Made by a program: the position numbers and the translations under genes
In this document: in pieces, positions 40,788-52,100 of the stretch
Position numbering within the stretch: position 1 is the first letter of the stretch
How the letters are laid out: each line of letters opens with the position of its first letter
Notes under the pieces: generated by a model
Told to the model about the DNA's origin: nothing
The model's input: the letters and a program-made list of their open reading frames with translations, nothing else
Database searches by the model: none
Source of the DNA: Echinococcus granulosus
Lineage: Eukaryota > Platyhelminthes > Cestoda > Cyclophyllidea > Taeniidae
Assembly: GCF_000524195.1 (NCBI RefSeq)
Contig: NW_020170531.1
Location: forward strand, 125,433 to 185,721
DNA: 60,289 bases
Reading direction: 5' to 3'

Positions 40788-41243
40788 TTGTTTATACAAA
40801 TTGATGAGCTCTATTTTCTTGTTTGCCTAATCATCCTCGCTTATTTTAAGTTCCACTATTTGGCAACAACATGTCTCAACTTGTTTTCCAATGCAGTTTT
40901 TTGTCTACACAAAATGACCAAAGCAAGTAATTATCACTTTAATGAAGAAAACACCATTTTACAAAAGTATGACGGCTTGCTAGGTATGTCTCAACATTTC
41001 AGCCTGTCCTCCTTCCTTAGTCTTCCCTACTTGGTGATGAATGGTCAGTTCAATCGATACATGAGGGATGTATCCATTCTCTTCATCGTCAACAGTGTTG
41101 CGAATAACTTCAGACATCGAAAAGAGCCTTGGAGTGCTTTCGAAACTCCTGAACTTTGTCTAGGTGATTACGTCTTATCGCAAGTTCCCAACAACTTTTC
41201 CAGTACTTTCGATCTGAGCAATGATTTATTCAACTCGTTATAG
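40788..41243 (+). other. Unassigned 151-codon open frame
   Basis: Open for 152 codons in AT-rich DNA. An internal ATG at 40911 (KMTKASNYHF region) would give about 110 residues. It includes SLSSFLSLPYLVMNGQFN and ends at TAG. I recognise no domain, signal peptide or family. It lies antisense to WASP and upstream of it. It could be a chance frame, a fragment of a decayed gene, or a small lineage-specific gene. Confidence 0.2.
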
Positions 41244-41878
41244 AACGTACGAAACTTGAATGTCGATTTCGTGGTCTTGATAAATTGTTGAACAGTGGTA
41301 AATTCTTTGTAAGTCGACGGTCACCAAAATACTGTTCCAGTGAAATCTTTACTAAGATTTTGTAATTTCAAAATAGGCCTTTTTAACAAACACAAGTTAA
41401 CTTGTTTACACTAGGCGGATATATATTGTAACTACGTTGAATGAGGGCCTAGTTTACCACCACCCTCATGCATGCAAGTACGCTCTCACTCCATGCCATT
41501 GTTGTCTATCATGTACTCCTGACCTTCATAGAAGATCTGGGTCAGCGCTGTGTGTGTGATTAAGCATACTTGGAGCTTAGTACTGCATGTAGTGTGGTAC
41601 CGCTGGGGTAGTCCAGTACCCCTTATCATGAGCTCCCAGAACCCCAAATCGGCATGAACAGGCCTTGCAGAAGTGCCAGAAAATCAACTAAATCCATAGT
41701 TGACGTTGTAGTCTAGTGTAGTTACTTTTTCCGGAGGGTTCGTCAAACATTGCGATAGATGGCGAAGAATGACACTTCCACCAGTCCCATGCTACAATAA
41801 GATGGCATCCAAGCCCTACTAAGTGATTGTGAGCAAAGAGGCCCCGAAGGAGAAGTCTGCCGCCCCCTTGGCCCTCAC

Positions 41879-42105
41879 CTCCCTCGCCCTCCACGAGATG
41901 ACGGCAGTAATGCCGTACATTTAGATTTGTTTTACTCCAACCAGCTATATCAAAGCCTGTGTCCACCAGTGTGGAGGGGCAACGAGGCACGAATGAGGAC
42001 GTGATGGAGGACTGCAGGAGCCTCAAGAGTTGGGTTCTGGAGAGAGCCAACTTGCTACCTGGCATAAAAGTCAAATCACTCTGGGTGAAAGGCATCTTTT
42101 GAAGG
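41879..42105 (-). other. Unassigned candidate coding exon
   Basis: On the minus strand an open block runs from a good acceptor (CCATTGCAG) to a good donor (GTGAGG), in phase 2 at entry and phase 1 at exit, about 75 residues. It includes SKLALSRTQLLRLLQSS and DTGFDIAGWSKTNLNVRHYC. The right-hand part is clearly more GC-rich than the flanks. The open frame continues past the donor to 41688. No family is recognised. It does not join in phase to the WASP exon at 39109, so it is not simply the WASP start. Confidence 0.3.
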
Positions 42106-45100
42106 CTGCAATGGCAAATTCATGTTGATGGTGGGCTTTGATTCCCTGTACTGTAAAATATATACACTTTTCTATCTATTTCACAAAAGCTTCGTGCACT
42201 TTTCGCTTTTTTCCACAATCATTCTTGCGATAGTTTACTTTTATAGTAGTGCACCCTCATGTTTGTTTTTAAAATCTTTCTATCACAGTTTACGAACGAA
42301 TATTCTCGCTATAGAAGGCATTTGAAGGCATAAATTGTATTATTTGAAACAGTTTTAGCTGATACTGGACCTAACGTGCCTAGATTGCCAGATTGTTGAC
42401 TTGATTCAACCCTTTTACGACAGCTCTGCGATTCACTTCAATCTATAATCGCGGCTTGTGGAATTTTAGCTTCGATAAGTGCAGCGTCAAAATTGCTTGA
42501 AAGTAGTCGTACCAAAAGTGTGCATTGGTACCATAACCTGTTAAAGAATACCAACTGACGGCGAAAGGTTTTTTAACTGATTGGTTAAAAGGTAGATGAT
42601 CCAGATCCTCAAACTTCATCATTGATTGCAAGACCATTCAATGCAAGACTTTGTTGGATTTAAACAGAAGATGCTTTTTTACAATGTACACCATGGTGAT
42701 TATCCCAACTATCTATATCCCAAGAAGATTGAGTAAAATGTTCTAACTTGTCAAAGACTCGTCCACAGGCATTGTTAGGGTAAATATGCGTCAATCTTTC
42801 GACATGTGGATTTCACCGCCATCCTCCCACTTTCAGTTATTAAGCTGCGAAACGTCTGCTGCACCGGATGCATTAGGTGGGAACTTGTCCGCTTCATGAT
42901 CAATTTAAAGTCAATTTTAAAATTACAAGTGCTTCTCTCTAGCCTTGCTGCAGAATGCTTGTAGAAGATGCAGAAGGCACCGTCTACAAAGGGATTAAAC
43001 TACCTCATTCTGGTGATGAATCAGTCAGAATCGGCTCCCTCTTCTTGACTATCAGGACTCACATGTCGCCGCTAGCAAGATAATTGGAGATTAACGTAAG
43101 TGATGGGACCGTTGTTATACATAAACATCAACATCACATCCACATCATTGTGACAAAGAATGAACTTCACCGACTATCAGGTAGTCAATCACTTGTTCCC
43201 GAGCCTTGTATAAACATTCCGTATAATGACTTACATTGCCATGTTTGTCATATAACTGAACACAGCATTGCTTCATTGTCTGTTCAGAAATGACTCACTT
43301 CCTAACACACGATTCTAAGGCCGGTACCACTTGCTCCACACAAAGCAGTACCTTGATCACCTGAGCATGCACATGCGGTACAATACGACTCAATTCCTGA
43401 CTAAAGACCAAATCATTTCTTGGCTGAGAACCACCGCCTCGACAAGATTAGCATAAAATTAAAAATTAAAAATTAAAATTAGCATAAAAAATGCTTAGGG
43501 AACAATCAGGTCCACCGGGATTTGTAAAAATGTCAAAGCACATTCCATTCTTTACTCCTATCAGATGAATAGTTTTTTGTTCACCTTAAAGTTGGACAAA
43601 ATTTTATGGATTCAGTGTAACCACTCATTGTTGTTATTTTTTAAAAAATATTGTCTACTTATTTTATTTTAAGTAAAAGAAAAGATCCCTGCCTAGTCCC
43701 AAATTATCTTCAGCCTTTCAAAATTATAGAAAAAGAGGTTTTTCGTTTACTGAATATCTGTGCACCTTGACTGCCATAGATCTTGGCACCCGTTTTCCAT
43801 TTTGTCGATGAACCACAGGAAGGGCAAATATAATGGTTGAAATGTCCACTTAAGAACGATCGCGCGTCATGCTGTGCTAGAGTTATGTAATGGAAAACAT
43901 CGCATACAAGTTCTCACGTGCGATTAGCAGGTTTGAACACTTAAAAGGTTAGTGAATAGACCTCGGGGAATCAAAGTGTGTATTTAATGTAGCATATTTG
44001 ATTTCTGCCATTCTTATATCGAATGTGTAGCTAAAGAGCTCTTGATACTCCATCTTGATAGGTGGATAAATGGAACCCCTTAAGACCTTGATTTATCATG
44101 GAGGAGCTCTACAGGTGTGACATCTTCTCTGCAACACTCGTACAGATTTGGCTTGACACAGGGTACATGCACACTGAACATGACATGATTGCTGCGATGG
44201 CAAATGCAGTTAATGGGTCATTGCCATTTTTATATCCATCTCGGTAGTAGCGACATATTTCACGGATAAAATTTTACTTGAAATCGCAAGCACTGAACAT
44301 GGTTTTGTATTCAAAATTGAAATTTTGTTTTGAATCATTTCTGCTGAATGCTAGGTAGATTTCAAGTTGATATTCCTTTTGATTGACGAAACCACAAATT
44401 ATAACCTACAAAAATTAGTGCTTTGGCAGGTACTTTCAAATTTGGTTGGAATATGCAACAGGAGACCGGTGCAACCAGTAAGGCTGTAAAAATGCGGTTT
44501 TGTTAATGCCCAGCAGAGCTTCAGAGTCGTCGAATAAAACTTGTTTACAGCCGCTTCCGAGATTAGTCTTGGAATGACCAATGGAAATGCGACTACAGTT
44601 TCATTTTCAAGTTTGATAGAGGACAATGGGACGTGTTAGATGGGACCCTTTTATTTAAGTGTGCAAAATAGTCACTTTTAAGCAGTGCCTTATCCTTATC
44701 ATCCACTAAACAGCTACAAGCTGTTGCTAGTTCCTCCCAAAACACAAACAGCACTAGAAGTACTTATTACACCGTAGAGCCTGTATTTTGTTACTCTCCA
44801 GTTTCCTTCCTGATTTGAAGGTGTTGATAGTGAACCGGAGCAAAGCCAAATGCCTAACAAACAAGTACTTTCATTGAAATCGTCATCCAGTAGGCCTCAC
44901 CACTGTTGCCTAAGACAATTTTTCACTCAAGGCCCTTATTTATAACATGCATTTCCCTAGAATGTCTTTTTCCAGAGCAAAATACTTTTTAAGCAGGATA
45001 GCCATCCCATTGTTGTGGAACATCATGGCAAGGCTTCACACTGGACACTGATATGATGCCTCTCCTGCGGCCGTAATAAGCCATACTAATGTGAAGGATT

Positions 45101-46127
45101 CATTACCAACGTAAGGAAGACCTTAAGGGTAATAAGCGTGGCCAGAGGGCTATGCCGCCGAGCAAAAGTACGATCTGTGAAGACTTAAGTGCCCATTAGG
45201 TAAACAAAACATCAAAACCAATGCAATATTTAGCTTTCCAAAAATGTAAGCAAATAAAATTGGTATCAAGAAGCATCTATGACATTTGTCATAATTATTT
45301 GGAATTAAGAATTACTAAATAGCTAAACTGTCGACAGGCGAAGGCTTTTGCATTGCACCATCAACCTTCCTCATCTCCCGGCGCATTCCACTCAGTTACG
45401 CGTTTATTACGCAGGTCTATTTTCCATTTAAAATGGAATTGAGGCAAGTGAAACTGCTATATATTTACTATCGGGTTACCACTAAAACCCATAATTTTCC
45501 GCTTTTCATGCGAAAAAGGCCCTTGCAACTTCTGGAGAAATATATGCACTTAATTCACCTTCTCCCACTTTCATTCCACCTTTCAATATTATTAAATGCA
45601 TGTCTCTTGCGATTCTATTCCAGCACCTCTGCTTTACGAATAAATTTCACCTCGGTTTTGAAAATGAATCAGAAGGCTTTCTTGACGCATGCTAGTCGGC
45701 ATTAGAAGATGAGGTATGCGGTAGCAGAAGACTTGACTGTAGTAGTGATGAGCTACTCAATTGTAGACGAGGGGATCATCAACTGGGGGAAGACGCTGTT
45801 CTTAATAAAAGACGGAATAAGGCACCGCACTTACTAAAAATAAGTGGGAAGTGTTTAACATTATGGGTGAAGGGAGAGTTAGTTGTGGTTTGATTTACAT
45901 CATCTGGAGGTGGGGCGGTTTCGTAATGGTGTTTCATGTCAAGTGTACGCAGAATTGGCACTCTGAAGCAGACGAAACGCATTTCTGATTGCATTTATGC
46001 AAGATCACAAAAGGTTCGGCTCGAGGGTACTGGACCTGGGTAGGCAAAAATACATTGCCCACATGACAACGCAAAGTCGGTGCCTCGAAGAAGGTCATTC
46101 TGAGCAATCGTCTAGAGAACAAGTTAA
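42106..46127. other. Gene-poor stretch
   Basis: About 4 kb with no recognisable gene. A 42-codon frame at 42955-43083 (MLVEDAEGTVYKGIKL...) follows an acceptor-like ttgctgcag and reads like protein, but it is short and unidentified. Several minus- and plus-strand frames of 60-90 codons look random. A small AT-rich direct repeat lies at 43448-43490. Confidence 0.35.
43448..43490. repeat. Short AT-rich direct repeats
   Basis: The block ttagcataaaa occurs twice, flanking three near-identical attaaaa units; a simple-sequence local duplication. Confidence 0.6.
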
Positions 46128-47416
46128 TTGCTTTGCTATCAAAGAGGTGAAACATTTGCCACATCACTGTCTGATGCCTCATCAAACGTGTTTTTCGTCC
46201 AATATCAGATCAGTTTAATGCCGCTTTACTTCGACCATGCGTCAGAAGATTTGGGCCATTTAGTCAGTCCGAAGGATCCGTCAAGTCCTTGTGTCGTTGA
46301 AATGACAAAAGTTTTATTTACTGAAAACTCTAGCCCCAGTTACATTCCTGCATTGCTTACTTGGGACGCATGGGCACCGGAACCTCCATGATGCACACTA
46401 TGACCCAACTTTGAAATCGATTGTGCCATAAGCAGCACAGAGACTCTCAAAGTTCACCATCGAACGTGTTTACAAACCTCACGTCAATGAACCCTGACCT
46501 GAGTCAGTGGGCCTCAAAGCCAATAGTAACCGAGGTCGTACTGTCACAGGTCAGACGGTGGAAAACGATACCCCGTTCAACAACCCTTCCAGTCATGATG
46601 TGTGATGGTTTTGCCTTTCCTTGTACTTCATCAAAGTGCCGTCATTTTCGTGTTGATGAGGTTATTTTCATATTCTCCTCGATTTTTCGATTGATAGTAT
46701 ATTGAAGGAGTCGACAACAAAGTCCAGTTCAAACATTGTAGACAAAGCTACCCATGGTCTGGATGCAGAACTCTCATACGCACCAGATTTGTCTGCCAAA
46801 ACACATTCATTATTGATGCCACCAGTTTCAGATAACTCCTTCAGCATTTTCTCCATCTACTTTACAGCACAACTCCACAAATCGTCAGGTACACAACCAG
46901 AGCAGAAGTGCAATGAAAGTATGCATGCAGAAGAGGATCCTATTCTACCATCCACATATTCCTTCGTCTCATTGCTTACGCTTTCAGTAAATCGAGCCAC
47001 TGTGTCACAACAACGCGACACCTTCCCAGCGACTTCTAGTCTCTCACGGTCTCCTGACCTTAACTACGATTTGTCACCACTGCCTAAAACAAGTTTTACA
47101 GAACTGCCTGGATGCCTTGGCTTTCACCACTCATTTCTATTTTCTTCACACGACACGTCCACATGGAAGTGTGAGTGCTCCAATCAATGTAGATGCCGTC
47201 CCGGCTACTCCTGCAGTCAGTGCCGCGAATGACACCGCCAAGGAGGATAAAAACAGACCTAGTTATTCTGCAACCTCTACCGCTGACATGGTGATGAACT
47301 GGGAAGCAATTGCCTTTTCAAAGTTTCCTAGACATTTATTTTCTGGGGTCATGCTATTCTCAATAATTTTGCAATCGAAATGCTCCTACATTTGCCACCA
47401 ACACACGAGTGACTGA
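46128..47416 (+). pseudogene. Possible decayed coding region, unknown family
   Basis: Four overlapping or abutting open frames on the plus strand (46128-46391, 46421-46705, 46702-47232, 47117-47416) relay across about 1.3 kb, each in a different frame from the next. They read as Ser/Pro/Thr-rich, low-hydrophobicity protein typical of disordered regions (for example SPDLNYDLSPLPKTSF and VDAVPATPAVSAANDTAK). This is what a coding sequence with frameshifts would look like, but composition alone can also produce it. I cannot name a parent gene. Short introns between the frames were considered, but no good donor/acceptor pairs were seen. It might instead be upstream exons of the plus-strand gene in the terminal tandem repeat. 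Confidence 0.25.
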
Positions 47417-48225
47417 AATTTTGGCCATTATTGGAGGGTCAAATTGCCATCTCTAAAAATTCAACCCTCTGTCGCAATAGCAAAGCGTGCCGCCCACAAT
47501 TAAAGCGGATGGTCTCCACTTTATTCACGCAGGCTATAAACGCCATAAAACCCACCGTTCACTTTAACTTTTCCATTGTTCGTTCATCCGTCTGACTCTC
47601 TGTTTGACCGGCTGAGCTACTGTTTAGCTGACTGATACGTGATAAAAAAGACTGGCCCTATTTTTGTGTGGTATTCTGCAGATGGATTTGTTCCCTCTAG
47701 ACGAGTGCACTGCTTAAGACCAGCCAGCAATTAGGGATGAAGTCTTCGTTTCGTTTCGAGTGGTCAGAGTCGAAAAGTTGGTGACGATTCCATTTACATT
47801 TCAAAGGGTAGATGTATCGAGCAGCAATTCATAAAGACCAGTTCAGTCGCTGTCATCAATAATGGATCATCGACACCGCTGTAGACATACGTTGAACTCA
47901 ACAAATAGTTATGGGCAAAATATAAAAAATAGTTATGCTGGAAATCGTTTCTTTAATGATAAACAAGTGGTACGTAAACAGTCAGTTGTAAAGGCATACA
48001 GACATTTTAAACACCCTAACTGAAAAATCGCGATTGACACACTAAGCCAAATAGAATGCTCCTTGTAAACTTACAGCAGAGGTATAAAAGGATGAAATAA
48101 ATTCATACCATCAAATTTTGGGATCGCCGTAATCGACCAATGAGATAGAAGACAGAAGAGAACAGCAAAAGTGATTAGGTGGCAAATTCCAGCCAGATAA
48201 TTCACACACTAATAGATTTTACAAC

Positions 48226-48231
48226 TTTATT
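48226..48231 (-). terminator. AATAAA downstream of the orphan WASP exon
   Basis: Minus-strand AATAAA about 210 bases beyond the orphan exon stop, equivalent in layout to the one at 33228-33233 beside the intact gene. Confidence 0.35.
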
Positions 48232-48443
48232 CACATAAAGGGTTAAAGCTCCTTACTTTATCAACTTTTATTTAAGCATACAAAATTGACGATGGAATAA
48301 TGATTCCGCTCTGCTTTAGGATCGAGGAATAGTGGATAGGGTACAGGGGTGGGTTGAGGCAAGGCCACCATGAGCAAAAGAGAGGCGAGAAATGTGTAGG
48401 TGGCAGAAAGAGGTAGTGGATGCTTTTGAGAGAAATCGGAGTC

Positions 48444-48578
48444 CTAGTCCTCATCATCCGGGAGATTTTGCTGTAGTGTCAAGAATAGTTTGTTCAATGC
48501 CTCAATTAACAAAGCTTCCAGTGACCTCCGACTGTTGTCTTCTGAAGAAGGCGGTTCTGTTTCTGTCTCCGTCCCAAT
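48444..48578 (-). pseudogene. Orphan duplicate of the WASP terminal (central-acidic) exon
   Basis: On the minus strand a TTTTTTTAG acceptor is followed in phase 0 by 44 codons and TAG. ETETEPPSSEDNSRRSLEA and LLIEALNKLF align with ETEAESSPLPSANNNRGNLEA and SLSDALNKLL of the intact gene. The frame is unbroken over the exon, but the acidic tail stops at DDED, where the intact exon continues DSDSF. The paired Arg of the central helix (SQRRQY) is replaced by TLQQN. Loss of these basic and acidic elements suggests it could not activate Arp2/3 in the normal way. Upstream WASP domains are not found nearby, so it is a stranded exon, either pseudogenic or spliced to unknown exons. Confidence 0.7.
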
Positions 48579-49120
48579 CTAAAAAAAGCAGCACAGACCA
48601 CTTCTAGATGCTTGACGCTCCTATTTCTAAGTTTGACTGCTGTCCAACTACGTTCGGTAAAAAATCAAGTTGAAACTGTATCTGCAAGCATTAACAGTAG
48701 TGGTGATGCACCGACCCTTGGTGCCACAAAATCAACTATTATAATACATAATTATAAGTATACCGACTCAACTTCTTGATTTGTTTGGTTCAAACTATGG
48801 TTTGGAGGTGAACTATACAGAAATTCCTGACGACGACCTCAACAGCTGCAACAAGACTTTCTGTTATCTTCCAAATCACGACTCATTTAAAAGCCACATG
48901 AAGCTCACTCATGAAATGCCTTAGCTCATTTCCAGCCATTTTACCTTCCAGAAAGGCTTTTTTTTGAATTCCCGAAGCAAAAGCGGCCGCTACGTATTGC
49001 AATTACTGAAACAGACAAGCGGAAATGCTAAAGAGTGAAGTATTTGTCGCGAAGACGATGTGTATTTGGCTAAGGAATGCATAAGATAGAAGTATCACTT
49101 ATAAAGTTCTGCTACTGGCA

Positions 49121-52100
49121 CATAAAAAGGAGTTGATTATATGTAGAAGTTGTGTCCTGTGCTCCGGAACCCCATGTCTTCCACTCAAAGACTTACTTAA
49201 AAACACACAAATCCTCATAATCATCCACCCACCCTTCGTTAAGAACTTCTTATATCCTCAAGCAATGCATTTTTTTAAAGTAAACTACTTTGTCTGCGAC
49301 GCAACACATGCGTGCAAAAACAAGCATAAAACGCTTAAGGGAAAAAAATAATACCTGCCTTCATTCGGTGTAATGTAAATCGTCTGTGCGGCCGAAATTG
49401 CATGCTGGTCCCAAATGCGGAACAATGCAAAAACAGCCATTTCTTAACATTAATTGTTTAGCTAATCAGCTGCTCATTTGGTCAGGCAAACATGGAGACA
49501 GAAAGACCTGATAGTTGCGGTGACAACAAGCAGTTTGAAGCGAATGGTGCGGTTTGTGTCGTGAAGTGTAGATTACTTACTTCCATTGGAAGACTTCCGA
49601 GTATGTTGCCCCTCATCCGTTGATGCATGACCTGCAGCGACCACTTTGCCAAGACTACTCTACCACCGATGCTTCCTCACAGTTGATGTAGGACTTAACC
49701 CTAATCGGTGGTTGTAATGAAGGAGAGGGTGTCTTCCTCAAGGTGACGATGCATCATTGACCGTTGAGTGATCCATCACTGCTACATTAAAGCCTTTTGC
49801 TATTGCACACCTCACCTTCCCCTCACTTTGGTCAGTGTATGTTGTGAGGGGCTTTTAGTTGGAGTTGGCAAAGAGACAAACACAATCCGTGAGGCAGGTT
49901 TGCTTGAAAGGTCTCAAGTGTAACGGGTATTTAATGAGGATTTTAGGGTGGAAGGGTAATGTGGAATGCAAAATAGAGGTCATCACATCTGTTAAGTGGT
50001 ATATATCATTGTCTAGAATATAAAATGAGCGATTGTAGAGAAAAATACCGTAAACTAAAGGGGCTTAGCGGCTACTTATGCTTCATTTTCCTTCTTCCCC
50101 TTTTAAAGGAAGGACATGCTCACGAAGCAAACACGTTGTAGACGATAATAAATCAAGGGAGAATAAAGGTGGATGATGTTTTGCAAGCTCAATGTATGCC
50201 AATTACTTTAAAATACCTTTCCGATTTCACTTCTTAAAATACTTTTTATTTGTATCGCTTAAAGGTGTTCGTGTGACCACCCATTTATTCATTTATAAAT
50301 CTAATAAATTGTGACAAACAACTTTGTTTACTTGAAATTCCTGGCTGTAGTTGCATGCGTTTATGTTCTGAAAAAGGTGTATGAATGTGAAATTTTGGTA
50401 TCTAGCTAAGCTTAGCGGACACCTTACTCTTAGAGCTAATACCTTTACTCTGTGACATTGTCTTCCAGCCACATTTGTTGCCTTTAAGGTCTTCTTAACG
50501 TTAATAATGAATCCTTTCAGCTGGCAGGGCTTAATGCGACTGCTGGAGAAACTCAGTCCACTACGACAACGCTTAATGTCTTTACCTAAGAAGACTTTAT
50601 TTACAAGCCACTTCTTCACCTCCCATATTCCCACAAATGTCAAGAAGCGCACGGAGTGTAGCAACGAAACGCGTAGATGGTACGTTCCATGTCACAGTCC
50701 AAGTGAACACTCGACTGTCACGTGCCATCTACTTGTGACCCACGGGACTACGTAGAAAACCACGGCGCCGCGTGTATGTGACACTAACAGCTAGCATAAT
50801 GCTTTGAACAAAAGTATTGCGAAAGAGGCACAGAATACTTCTGATTATTGTGTATTATCTCAAACAAAACCGCCTTCCATTTTTAGGCAAATTTATTGAC
50901 CTCAATTCAAAGATGTTGGTTCAATGTTGTGTTGCACCCAACACTCACACGAAGAGCGAACTGGCAGAGATCACGACACAGGCCGAGACAATGCACATAT
51001 TTGGCATTCCTGTAACATCATCGAGCACTCATTTTTCGTTTCATCAAACTAACTCCAAGGCTTCTCATTCACACTTTGTGATTGTGACTGTAACCGGTAG
51101 TTTAGTAGGCTCGGCGTTTGCAACAACGTTTAAACCCTTGCCAATATTTTTAGGCGTAATTGTTAAAAAAATGAATTCCTGTGCTCGTTGCACGTATTTT
51201 ACTAACAAACTGCATTCATTGTGATTAGCTTTTTGCTACAGTATTCGAAGTGTAAGCAATGATTATGATGACCTCTCCATCCTAGACTCTACCCATAGTA
51301 AACGGAAAGAGCAGCGAAGTCCTAAAACAGCAATAGAGACATTGCCAATCAATTTTTTCTGCTTTTATAGTTTAACACAAAATGTTTTTTTTACAGATAC
51401 CTCTAGGGCGTGGGAATTTGGTTAGGAACGCATTGAAATGTTAAATACTTTGGGTGAATGAACCCGCCCTACTTACTACACCGATTTACTATTGACCCTT
51501 GCTTAATGCCTGTTGAGAATCTCAAAATGTAAAAGTAAACTTAAAAGCGTTAGAGCACACTTTTTCATAGCGTGACAGCAACCTAAAGTGATGTTTGTGT
51601 TCAGTGAAGAATCAATGGCAGCTTGAGGATGAAAAGTGTGTGATTAAGCTAAGGCACCCATGGGGAACGATCGGTCTACACGCAAAAGCACATAAAATCT
51701 TTCAAGCGTGTCTCAATACCCTTTGTCAAAATAAAAAAGGAACAACAATTACATTTTTGTTAAATATACTAAAGCCTTTTAATAGAGTTTACTTTCACTT
51801 GTTTACCATTAATGCTAATGCAAAGAAACGTCCAGTAGGAGATCAGTTTTTTATTAACAAGTACATTTGTTCAAATCTTAATTGGCTTGACTGGTTTTCT
51901 GTCACAAAGCAATGTCCATTACTTGCATTTCAAAAGTGTCTTTTGACGACGCATTACGCGACTATTGGGTGAAACACAAAAATGACAAGAGACTCTGGTT
52001 GGAGGATGTCTACCACAATGTATCCTTCCATAGCACTTGCCATCGTGCTCAGAGTGTATGCGACCTGCGTCTAGCCAAATTCATGAATGCTGTATCAAAG

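Larger units (their letters stand above)
39110..41878. other. Upstream flank of WASP; no gene established
   Basis: Should hold the WASP first exon and promoter. No initiator exon could be picked out. The stretch includes a 100-N gap and one fairly long plus-strand open frame that is listed separately. Confidence 0.4.
47740..49120. repeat. Old segmental duplication, diverged copy
   Basis: Second copy of the segment at 32895-34240, same orientation. It retains the equivalents of the WASP terminal exon, its acceptor, a downstream AATAAA and recognisable intron blocks (for example near 48860-48930, matching 33970-34040). No equivalents of the WH1, GBD or proline-rich exons were found further right. 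Confidence 0.7.

Noticed and set aside
50293..50664. Minus-strand 123-codon frame, checked as a second WASP proline-rich or GBD exon at the duplication offset
   Set aside because: No proline runs, CRIB or WH2 sequence; the duplication does not appear to extend this far.
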